A stretch of DNA of 64,000 bases from assembly GCF_003966125.1 (NCBI RefSeq), contig NZ_RXMA01000003.1:44658-108657 (forward strand). Direction: 5' to 3'. This stretch comes from Azospirillum griseum. Lineage in GTDB: Bacteria; Pseudomonadota; Alphaproteobacteria; Azospirillales; Azospirillaceae. Within the stretch, counting starts at the first letter, position 1, and each line of letters begins with the position of its first letter. A program made the position numbers and the translations under genes. Shown here in pieces: positions 9,097 to 17,015 of the stretch. The notes under the pieces are model-generated. The model saw only the letters and a list, made by a program, of their open reading frames with translations, did no database searches and was not told the DNA's origin.

Positions 9097-10286
9097 GTGA
9101 CAATCGCCTTCTCGTGATAGGCGGGACGGTCCCACAGCGCGCCGTCGATCACCTGTTTCAACACCTCCACCGCCGCCAGCACCTCGGCCTCGCCGATGTA
9201 GAGCGGGGTGAAGCCGAAGCGCAGGGCGTCGGGTGCGCGGAAATCGCCGATCACCCCCCGGTCGATCAGGGCCTGCATGATTGCGTAGCCCTGCGGGTGG
9301 CGGAAGGACACCTGGCTGCCGCGCCGGGCGCTGTCGCGCGGGGAGGCCAGAACCAGCGCCGGACAGGCCGCCTCGACCCGCTCGATGAACAGGTCGCACA
9401 GCGCGATGGACGCGCGGCGGATGTCCTGAATGTCCACACCGTCCCACACGTCCAGCGCCGCGTCCAGCGCCGCCAGCGCCAGGATCGGCGGGGTGCCGAC
9501 GCGCATCCGCTCCACACCCTCGCCGGGACGGTAGGATGGATCGAAGGCGAAGGGGGCGGCGTGGCCCATCCAGCCCGACAGGGCCGGTTTGGCGCAATCC
9601 GCGTGCGCCGGGGCCACATAGATGAAGGCCGGAGCACCCGGCCCGCCGTTCAGATATTTGTAGGTGCAGCCGACGGCGAAATCCGCCCCGGCCCCGGCCA
9701 GATCGACCGGCAGCGCGCCTGCCGAATGGGCCAGATCCCACACCGTCACCACGCCCAGCGCGTGAGCCTTGGCGGTCAGCGCCGCCATGTCGTGCAGCCG
9801 CCCGGTGCGGTAATCGACCTGGGTCAGCATCAGCACCGCCACCTCGTCGGTGAGGGCGTCCTCCACCGCCTCGGGATCGACCACGCACAGGCTGTGGCCC
9901 TGGCCCAAGCTGTCAATCAGCCCCTCGGCCATGTAAAGATCGGTCGGGAAATTGCCGCTGTCGGACAGAATCACCCGGCGGTCGGGGCGCATCGCCAGCG
10001 CGGCGGCCAAGGCCTGATAGACCTTGATCGACAGGGTGTCGCCCATGACCACGGTCCCGGGGGCGGCCCCGATCAGGCGGGCGATGCGGTCGCCGACCCG
10101 GCGCGGCTGCACCATCCACCCGGCGCTGTTCCAGCCCCGGATGAGCTGGCCACCCCATTCCTGGGCGACGGTGCGGGCGACCCGCTCCTCCACCCCCAGC
10201 GGCAGCGGCCCCAGCGAATTGCCGTCGAGATAGATCACGCCGTCCGGGATGCGGAAGCGGGCGCGGGTTTTCTGGAAATCGGTCAT
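9093..10286 (-). CDS. kynU: Kynureninase
   Basis: PLP-dependent hydrolase that splits kynurenine into anthranilate and alanine. 397 residues, normal length. The N-terminal [11 protein letters not shown] motif, [15 protein letters not shown] (Asp contacting the PLP ring nitrogen) and [17 protein letters not shown] (Schiff-base Lys) are all present. The ATG at 10286 is chosen over longer readings because a GGAGCAGG sequence precedes it and the family starts here. First gene of the kynU-kynA-formamidase operon on the minus strand. The 188-bp gap upstream should hold the promoter, but I see no convincing boxes. No anthranilate degradation genes follow. Confidence 0.96.
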   Translation of the reverse strand: MTDFQKTRARFRIPDGVIYLDGNSLGPLPLGVEERVARTVAQEWGGQLIRGWNSAGWMVQPRRVGDRIARLIGAAPGTVVMGDTLSIKVYQALAAALAMRPDRRVILSDSGNFPTDLYMAEGLIDSLGQGHSLCVVDPEAVEDALTDEVAVLMLTQVDYRTGRLHDMAALTAKAHALGVVTVWDLAHSAGALPVDLAGAGADFAVGCTYKYLNGGPGAPAFIYVAPAHADCAKPALSGWMGHAAPFAFDPSYRPGEGVERMRVGTPPILALAALDAALDVWDGVDIQDIRRASIALCDLFIERVEAACPALVLASPRDSARRGSQVSFRHPQGYAIMQALIDRGVIGDFRAPDALRFGFTPLYIGEAEVLAAVEVLKQVIDGALWDRPAYHEKAIVT

Positions 10287-10474
10287 CGGTCTGCCTGCTC
10301 CATTCAGGCCACGGGACAACGGCGCGCAAAAGGCGGCACCGCTGCGAACGCGGAAGCGGGTATCGGTGGCAACCCTGGTGTCGGAGACCGGCCAACAACC
10401 AGCGATCGTTTGCACCACCTGTTTTTGTCCTTACCCGCGTCACGCCACCCTGTCCAGCGAAAAACCGCCGGGCG

Positions 10475-11368
10475 TCACGCCACCGCCGCCGTGTCCATCG
10501 CCGCGACCAGCATGTTGCGCAGCATCATGCCGCTGCCCGACAAAATGCGCCCACCGCTGCCGTACAGCTGGACCGTGCGTTTGTAGAGATCGGGTTCGGC
10601 AAAGGGGACCGTGACGAACAGATCATCGTTCAGGCTGCGGATGGCGATGTCGCTGGCGATGCCCACCGCCCCCTCCGCCTGGACCCAATCGCGGATGATG
10701 GTGAAGGAGTTGGAGGTGAAGGTGCTGGCCCCCATCGTCTGCTCGTCCACCCGCAGCAGGGCGACGACGCGGGCAATCGTGTTGTGGGTGGGCAGCGCCA
10801 GCTTGACCCCGCGCAGGTCCTCAATCGTCACGCTGGCCCGCGTCGCCAGCGGGTGATCGCGCCGCATGAACAGGCAGGTGTGGGTGGACCAGCTTTTCTC
10901 GATTCGCAAATCGGATTCGGGCAACCAGGTGTAGACCAGCCCCAAATCCACCTCCCCCTGCCGCAGTTGGGTTACGATCGCGTCGGACGCGGCGACGGTC
11001 AGATCGACCACCGCGTCGGGGTGTTCGGCCTGGAAGGCGCGGATGGCGCGCACGGCGATCAGGGCCACCCCGTCGGACGCGGCGATGCGCACCGCGCCCT
11101 TGCGCAGCCCCACCCCCTCGCGCAGCTCCACCGCCACCCGTTCGGCCTCCAACGCGCTGCGGCGGGCGTAATCGGCCAGCAACTCGCCGGACGCCGTCAG
11201 CAGCATCCCGCGCGGGTGCCGTTCGAACAGCGGCGCGCCGATCTGATCCTCCAGCTTGGCGATCTGGCGGCTGACGGCGGACACGGTGACGTGCAGGCGG
11301 TCCGACGCGTCGCTGAGGGATCCCGTGCGGGCAACCTCCAGAAAATAGCGCAGGGCGGTGCTGAGCAT
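10475..11368 (-). CDS. LysR-family transcriptional regulator
   Basis: A 297-residue DNA-binding regulator. Residues 1-60 form the winged HTH (LRYFLEVARTGSLSDASDRL, then VSAVSRQIAKLEDQIG), and residues about 90-290 form the periplasmic-binding-protein-like effector domain. It is divergent from the M20 hydrolase/MHS transporter pair (222-bp shared gap), the classic LysR layout, so these are the most likely targets. It also lies upstream of, and in the same direction as, kynU (188 bp away), so control of the kynurenine genes is a second possibility. Effector unknown. Confidence 0.92.
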   Translation of the reverse strand: MLSTALRYFLEVARTGSLSDASDRLHVTVSAVSRQIAKLEDQIGAPLFERHPRGMLLTASGELLADYARRSALEAERVAVELREGVGLRKGAVRIAASDGVALIAVRAIRAFQAEHPDAVVDLTVAASDAIVTQLRQGEVDLGLVYTWLPESDLRIEKSWSTHTCLFMRRDHPLATRASVTIEDLRGVKLALPTHNTIARVVALLRVDEQTMGASTFTSNSFTIIRDWVQAEGAVGIASDIAIRSLNDDLFVTVPFAEPDLYKRTVQLYGSGGRILSGSGMMLRNMLVAAMDTAAVA

Positions 11369-11590
11369 GGTCGGTCCCCGGTTTGCTGAAAAGTCAAAGC
11401 GTGCTTGAGAATATTGAAATTGTCATCATCGCCGATTGTCACCCACAATCACCCTTGTTCAGCAAGCCAGTGATGTCAAAGCGCGCGGCGCAGCCCGGGA
11501 CCGGCGGGTGGCGGCGGCTCCGCTTTGCCTCCCGCCCGGCTTCCGCCCGCCCCTTTTGCAAGCGGCCACCCCGCACACAGGAGTTTGCGC

Positions 11591-13000
11591 ATGGATCGCG
11601 GCGCACCCACCGACGCCTTACGTCACGCCGTGTTGACCGACGCGGCGGCGGCGTTGACCGACGGCTCCTTCCTCGCCGACCTCGACCGGCGCATCGCCCA
11701 CCAGACCGACAGCACGGCGGGCAACCCCGCGCCGCTGTACGGCTATCTCGCCGACGAAATCGCGCCAACGCTGCACGCGCTGGGCTTCACCACCGACATC
11801 CGCCGGGTGTCGGGCGACAGCCGCAACCTGTTCCTGATCGCCGAACGCCACGAGGATGCCAGCCGCCCCACCGTGCTGATGTACGGCCACGGCGACGTCG
11901 TGCCGGGCATGGACGAGCGGTGGGCCGACGGCCTGTCGCCCTGGCGCGCGACGGTGCGCGGGGATCGCCTGTATGGCCGGGGCAGCGCCGACAACAAGGG
12001 ACAGCACAGCCTGAATCTCGCCGCCTTCGCCGCCGTGCTGAAGGCGCGCCGGGGCAAGGTCGGCTTCAACCTCAAGATTCTGCTGGAAATGGGGGAGGAG
12101 ATCGGTTCTCCCGACCTGCAAGCGATCTGCCGCGAACGGGGCAACCAGCTCAAGGCCGATGTGATGCTGAGTTCCGACGGGCCGCGCGTCGCCGCCGACC
12201 GCCCCACCCTGTTTCTGGGCGCGCGCGGCGGTCTGAACATCCGGTTGACGTTGGATCTGCGGCCCGGCGGGCATCATTCCGGCAATTGGGGCGGGTTGCT
12301 GGTCAACCCGGCCACCCGGTTGGCGGCCGCCATCGCCTGCCTGGTCGATGGGCGGGGCCGCATCCTGGTCGATGGTCTGCGCCCGGCCCCGATGCCCGAC
12401 ACCGTGCGCCGCGCGCTGGCCGACATCCCGGTGGTGCCCGGCCCCGACGAACCGGAGATCGCCGAAGGCTGGGGCGAACCCGGCCTGTCCCCGGCCGAGC
12501 GGGTCTATGGCTGGAACACGCTGGAGGTGCTGGCCTTTTCCGCCGGCAACACCCAGCGCCCGGTCAACGCCATCCCCGGCAAGGCCGAAGCCGTGCTGCA
12601 ACTGCGCTTCGTCGTCGGCACCGACACCGCCGGGGCGGAGGATTCGGTCAAGGCCCATCTGGCCGCCCATGGTTTCGACGACGTCGCCGTGCGGGTGGAC
12701 GTGATGGCGACCGCCACCCGGCTGGACCTGGACGACCCGTGGGTTCATTGGGCCACCGCCTCGATGGAGCGGACGACGGGCCGCCCGGTGGCGCTGCTGC
12801 CGAATTTCGGCGGGTCGCTGCCCAACGACTGTTTCGCGGTGGATTTGGGGCTGCCCACCCTGTGGGTTCCCCATTCCTACCCCGGCTGCAACCAGCACGC
12901 CCCCAACGAGCATCTGCTGATGCCGGTGGCGGACGAGGCGCTGCGGATCATGGCCGGGCTGTTCTGGGATTTGGGAGAGATTCCACCGCACCGCGCGTAA
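11591..13000 (+). CDS. M20-family metallohydrolase (peptidase/amidohydrolase)
   Basis: Di-zinc hydrolase of 469 residues, expected to cleave a peptide or N-acyl amide bond in the cytoplasm. Metal-binding motifs are MYGHGDVVPG (first His/Asp), YGRGSADNKGQ (bridging Asp), LLEMGEEIGS (catalytic and ligand Glu) and, near the C-terminus, VPHSYPGCNQHAPNEH (final His). A dimerisation lid domain lies between residues about 215 and 340. The ATG at 11591 has CAGGAG 7 bp upstream. It is paired with an MHS-type transporter 125 bp downstream and divergent from a LysR regulator, which suggests uptake and hydrolysis of one compound. Substrate not deducible. Confidence 0.9.
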   Translation: MDRGAPTDALRHAVLTDAAAALTDGSFLADLDRRIAHQTDSTAGNPAPLYGYLADEIAPTLHALGFTTDIRRVSGDSRNLFLIAERHEDASRPTVLMYGHGDVVPGMDERWADGLSPWRATVRGDRLYGRGSADNKGQHSLNLAAFAAVLKARRGKVGFNLKILLEMGEEIGSPDLQAICRERGNQLKADVMLSSDGPRVAADRPTLFLGARGGLNIRLTLDLRPGGHHSGNWGGLLVNPATRLAAAIACLVDGRGRILVDGLRPAPMPDTVRRALADIPVVPGPDEPEIAEGWGEPGLSPAERVYGWNTLEVLAFSAGNTQRPVNAIPGKAEAVLQLRFVVGTDTAGAEDSVKAHLAAHGFDDVAVRVDVMATATRLDLDDPWVHWATASMERTTGRPVALLPNFGGSLPNDCFAVDLGLPTLWVPHSYPGCNQHAPNEHLLMPVADEALRIMAGLFWDLGEIPPHRA

Positions 13001-13124
13001 CCAACCAAACCAACACGACCCAACAGGGACGCGGCGGCAACGAGCAAACGCCGAACAAGCGGCAAAACCCGCAAAAGGGACCGCCGCCGCCATCGACAGC
13101 CGATCATCGGGGAGACTTCGACAG

Positions 13125-14435
13125 ATGACCACAGGGACGGCCACCACACCGCACGCAGCGGCCAATGTTGACGGCACCGGGAAGCCGTTCAACCTGACCC
13201 GCATGCTGATCGCCACCTCCATCGGCAACGCGCTGGAATGGTACGACATCGCGGTATACGGATTTTTCGCGCTCTACATCACCAAGGCGTTCTTTCCCGC
13301 CGCCGATGAAACGGTGGGGCTGCTGCTGGCCTTCGGCACCTTCGCCATCTCCTACCTTGCCCGTCCGCTGGGCGCGCTGGTGTTGGGCAATTACGCCGAC
13401 CGGGTCGGGCGCAAGGCGGCGATGCTGGCCTGCATCCTGCTGATGGTGCTGGGCACGGCGATGATCACCGTCATGCCGACCTACGCCAGCATCGGTGTTT
13501 TCGCCCCGCTGGGCATACTGGTGGCCCGTCTGATCCAGGGCTTTTCCGCCGGTGGCGAGTTCGGCAGCGCCACTGCCTTCCTGGTCGAACACGCGCCCGA
13601 CCGGCGCGGCTACATCGCCAGTTGGCAATTCGCCAGCCAGGGCCTGAGCAGCGCGCTCGCCGCCCTGTTCGGCGTGCTGTTGACCGTCTACCTGCCCGCC
13701 GACGCCTTGCAGGATTGGGGATGGCGTCTGCCCTTCGCCTTTGGCCTGCTGGTCGGCCCGGTCGGCCTGTACATCCGCCGCCACCTCGATGAGCCGCCCG
13801 CCGACCCCAACGACCATGCGCATGGATCGGAACGCGCGGCGGTCGCCACCGTGTTCGCCTCGCAAAAGCTCAACGTCGTGGTCGCCATCGGCTGCCTCAT
13901 CATCTCCACGGCGGTGAATTATCTGCTGGTCTACATGCCGACCTACGCGGTCAAACAACTGGGCCTGACACCGACCATCGGCTACACCAGCACCTTTGCC
14001 GGGGCGATCATCCTGACGGTGTTGACGCCCTATGTCGGCCACATGTCCGACCAATTGGGGCGGACGCGGGCCATGCTGGTGGCGTCGGCGCTGCTGTTCG
14101 TGTCCTTCTTCCCCTGCTTCCTGCTGCTGACCGCCAACCCGACGGCGATGGTCATCATCGGCGTGGTGATCTGGTTGGCAACGCTGAAGTCGGTCTATTT
14201 CGGCGCGCTGCCCGCCCTGATGTCCGACCTGTTCCCCCGCGCCACCCGCGCCACCGGCCTGTCCTTCAGCTACAATCTGGGGGTGACGATGTTCGGCGGG
14301 CTGGGGCCGTTGGCCATGACCTGGCTGACCGACGTCACCGGCAGCAAGCTGTCGCCCAGCTATTACCTGATGGTTCTGGCGGCGATGAGCTTCGCCTCCC
14401 TGATCGCCGCCCGCCGCCGCTTCAGAATTTCGTAA
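13125..14435 (+). CDS. MFS transporter, metabolite:H+ symporter (MHS) family
   Basis: A 436-residue inner-membrane symporter with about twelve hydrophobic helices. Family motifs are GNALEWYDIAVYGFFA (residues 30-45), DRVGRKAAM in the loop 2-3 region and LIQGFSAGGEFGSA after helix 4. Members such as KgtP, ProP and citrate permeases import small carboxylates or zwitterions with protons. A GGGGA sequence lies 9 bp before the start. Probably co-expressed with the M20 hydrolase upstream under the LysR regulator. A 9-bp stem hairpin at 14505-14535 follows the stop but lacks a T-run, so termination there is uncertain. Confidence 0.92.
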   Translation: MTTGTATTPHAAANVDGTGKPFNLTRMLIATSIGNALEWYDIAVYGFFALYITKAFFPAADETVGLLLAFGTFAISYLARPLGALVLGNYADRVGRKAAMLACILLMVLGTAMITVMPTYASIGVFAPLGILVARLIQGFSAGGEFGSATAFLVEHAPDRRGYIASWQFASQGLSSALAALFGVLLTVYLPADALQDWGWRLPFAFGLLVGPVGLYIRRHLDEPPADPNDHAHGSERAAVATVFASQKLNVVVAIGCLIISTAVNYLLVYMPTYAVKQLGLTPTIGYTSTFAGAIILTVLTPYVGHMSDQLGRTRAMLVASALLFVSFFPCFLLLTANPTAMVIIGVVIWLATLKSVYFGALPALMSDLFPRATRATGLSFSYNLGVTMFGGLGPLAMTWLTDVTGSKLSPSYYLMVLAAMSFASLIAARRRFRIS

Positions 14436-14718
14436 CAGCCCCGGAAACCACCGCGCCTGCGCCCTGACACCGGAAAACCACGGGCAACCCCCCATACAGA
14501 CACCGCACCGCGCCCCCATCAGTGGTGCGCGGTGCAGGTCGCCTTGAAGGGGCGCATGTTCGGCAAAACATAGACCGGCTCACGTGCACAGGAAACTGTG
14601 CTTCAAATTTGCAAAGTGAGGATTTCCAACGGGCCCATGCACAAAATCACACAGATCAGCGCACGCAGTTTCTGCGCAGCGATGATCGGAAAATCTTTTA
14701 TTTTTTCAATGAGATAAA
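14436..14718. other. Non-coding stretch 3' of tRNA-Gln, partly AT-rich
   Basis: No gene found. It holds a 9-bp inverted repeat (14505-14513 with 14527-14535), a 6-bp hairpin closed by a GAAA tetraloop (14586-14601), and an AT-rich segment at about 14690-14718 beside the tRNA 3' end. Base composition departs from the flanking coding DNA. The AT-rich part may act as the tRNA terminator. Confidence 0.5.
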
Positions 14719-14793
14719 TGGCTGGGGCGCCAGGATTCGAACCTGGGAATGGCGGTACCAAAAACCGCTGCCTTACCGCTTGGCGACGCCCCA
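14719..14793 (-). tRNA. tRNA-Gln (anticodon UUG)
   Basis: A 75-nt cloverleaf on the minus strand. The acceptor 5' strand TGGGGCG (14787-14793) pairs with CGCCCCA (14723-14729), followed by the discriminator G and an encoded CCA end at 14719-14721. The anticodon arm is GCGGT-TTTTGGT-ACCGC with anticodon TTG, and the T arm contains GGTTCGAATCC. It matches bacterial glutamine tRNA closely. It stands alone, with no adjacent tRNA or integrase. Confidence 0.96.
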
Positions 14794-14912
14794 ACCGACA
14801 CGGTGAAGTTCAATCACCGGCGGGAGCGGCACCATAGTCGGAAGCGATGGGGAACGCAACAGGTGTTTGATTGCGTTCACGCATTTTTTTCGGCGCTCTC
14901 CGCACGGACGGT

Positions 14913-17015
14913 TCAGCGCCCTTCCCGCCGCCACCCCCAGGCCAGCGCCCCCAGCGCCAGGACCAGCAGCGCGGGCACCGGAACCAGCGGCGTGTCGGTC
15001 ACGCCCGTCACCGTGTGATCGCCGTTGGCGCGCAGGCCGATCCAGGTCGGGCCGCTTTGGTCGCGGTCGGGGTTGGTGCGGCGGATGTCCAAACCAGCGC
15101 GCGGGCCGGTCTGGTGGTCCACGATCCAATGCACGCCGCCGCGCGTGGCCTTGGCAACCGGGTTCAACCGGTCGCCGGTGGCGCGCACGTCGGCCAACTC
15201 GGGCGGGTTGACCGTGCCGACCACCGCCAAAGCGGTGCGCGTGCCGTCCGACACCCGGTAAATTCCCGGTGCCTTGGCCAGCACGGTGGCGGTGGCGTGG
15301 CCGCTGGCGTCTTCGGTCAGGGTCAGCGGGCTGGTTTCGTCCGATGGGGTGGTCAACGTCACCGGGCGCGGGTCCGGCTCCAACGCGCGGCGCTCCACGG
15401 TGATGCGGTTGCCATCCACCCGCGTGCGCAGGTCGTTTTCCTCCAGCTCCGGTTCCTTCATCAGCCAATGAGCCAGACGGCGCAGCAGTTCGGCCTGCGG
15501 GCCGCCGCCTTCGAAACCACGGCTCCACAACCAAATCTGATCGGAGGCCAATTGCGCCACCCGGCCCTTGCCCACCCGGTCCAGCACCAGCAGGGGGTGA
15601 CCGTCGGCCCCCTGCATCACCACGGTGCCGCTGTTGGGCGTGACCGCGACCTGATGGAACCAACGCCCCCAGGCCGGTTCGCCGTCGATCCGGTCGCCCG
15701 GCAAATCGGCCGTCACCGGGTGGCGGCGTCCGGTGTCGGTCACGCGCGGGCGGAACGGTTGGTCGAGCGTCCGCCCGGTGGGGGCGGCGGGCAGGATCGA
15801 CCCCAGCGGCGTGCGGTACAGCGACAGCGGCGAGGCGTAGCCCTGCCCCGACGCCTCCAGCAACGCCCCGCCCTTGCGGACGTAGTCGGCGATGTTCTCC
15901 AGATACATTTGCGGCAGCACACCGCGCCGCCGGTAACGGTCGAAGATGATGAGGTCGAACTCGTCCAGCTTCACTTCGAACAATTCGCGGATCGGGAAGG
16001 CGATCAGCGACAATTCGCGGATCGGCGTGCCGTCCTGCTTTTCGGGCGGGCGTAGAATGGTGAAATGGACCAGATCGACCGCCGGGTCGGCCTTCAGCAA
16101 ATTGCGCCACGTCCGTTCCCCGGCGTGCGGCTCTCCCGACACCAGCAGCACCCGCAGCCGGTCGCGCACGCCGTTCACGACCACCGCCGCGCGGTTGTTG
16201 GCCAGGGTCAGTTCCTGCGCCGCCGCCTCCACCTCCAGTTCCAACACATTCTGGCCGCCGTGGGTGATGGCAAGGTCGATGCGGAAATCGCGCCCGACCG
16301 GCACGCGGAAGCGGCGCCCCGCCCCGCCATCCTGGCGCAGCGTCACCGCCGCGTCGGGCGATTGGCGGCCCGGCATGTCGTCCACCCGGATGGTCAGATC
16401 GACCGATTTGCCCACAAGGCCGTAGCTGGGGGCCTGGACGATGGCGATGCGGCGGTCGCCCTCGTCATGGTCGCCGGTCAGCAGGGTGTGAACCGGTCCG
16501 ATGCCCGCCAGTTTGCTGACCGGGTCGGGAATGTCGTGCACCTGCCCGTCGGTGATCAACACCGCCCCGGCCATGCGGCGGCGCGGCACGTCGGCCATGG
16601 CGCGGTTCAGCGCGTCGAACAGATGGGTTTCGTGGATCGTTCCGCTCTCATCCCCCCCGGCGCGCACGACGCGCAGTTCCAGGTCCGGCGCGGTTTTCAG
16701 CTTGGCGGTCAGATCGGCCAGCGCCCATTCGGCTCGCGCCCGCCGCTGCCCGATGGACTGGCTGGGCGAGTCATCAACGACGACGACGACGACATCCTTG
16801 ATCGGCTCCCGCTTTTCCTGGATCAGGGAGGGGTTGGCCAAGCCCAGCGCCAGCACCAGCGCCGCCAGCAGCCGCCAGCCCGCCCCCCGCGCCCGCCGCA
16901 GCAGCGCAACCAGCACAACCAGAATCGCCACCCCGACCAGGGGGACCAGCAGGCCCCAGGGGAGCAGCGGGGCGAAGGCGATCGACGCGCCCGACCAGGG
17001 ATCGGCGGGACTCAT
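14913..17015 (-). CDS. Membrane protein with VWA-like and glutamine-amidotransferase-like regions
   Basis: A 700-residue protein, last gene of a four-gene MoxR-DUF58-DUF4159 cluster. Hydrophobic helices lie at residues about 17-40 and 46-62, followed by a VWA-like start (VVVVVVDDSPSQS, resembling a DxSxS metal site) and a GATase-like fold around residues 290-480 (VLLVSGEPHAGERTW, YVRKGGALLEASG). A final hydrophobic helix near residues 677-693 precedes a basic tail. Its ATG overlaps the upstream stop (ATGA), so it is translationally coupled. Clusters of this type are conserved in alphaproteobacteria and resemble Bat aerotolerance or MoxR chaperone systems. The exact role is not established. 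Confidence 0.8.
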   Translation of the reverse strand: MSPADPWSGASIAFAPLLPWGLLVPLVGVAILVVLVALLRRARGAGWRLLAALVLALGLANPSLIQEKREPIKDVVVVVVDDSPSQSIGQRRARAEWALADLTAKLKTAPDLELRVVRAGGDESGTIHETHLFDALNRAMADVPRRRMAGAVLITDGQVHDIPDPVSKLAGIGPVHTLLTGDHDEGDRRIAIVQAPSYGLVGKSVDLTIRVDDMPGRQSPDAAVTLRQDGGAGRRFRVPVGRDFRIDLAITHGGQNVLELEVEAAAQELTLANNRAAVVVNGVRDRLRVLLVSGEPHAGERTWRNLLKADPAVDLVHFTILRPPEKQDGTPIRELSLIAFPIRELFEVKLDEFDLIIFDRYRRRGVLPQMYLENIADYVRKGGALLEASGQGYASPLSLYRTPLGSILPAAPTGRTLDQPFRPRVTDTGRRHPVTADLPGDRIDGEPAWGRWFHQVAVTPNSGTVVMQGADGHPLLVLDRVGKGRVAQLASDQIWLWSRGFEGGGPQAELLRRLAHWLMKEPELEENDLRTRVDGNRITVERRALEPDPRPVTLTTPSDETSPLTLTEDASGHATATVLAKAPGIYRVSDGTRTALAVVGTVNPPELADVRATGDRLNPVAKATRGGVHWIVDHQTGPRAGLDIRRTNPDRDQSGPTWIGLRANGDHTVTGVTDTPLVPVPALLVLALGALAWGWRREGR

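Noticed and set aside
10438..10484. A 12-bp direct repeat (CGTCACGCCACC) flanking the end of the LysR gene
   Set aside because: Only two copies, one within coding sequence, in very GC-rich DNA. Probably chance; not convincing as an operator.
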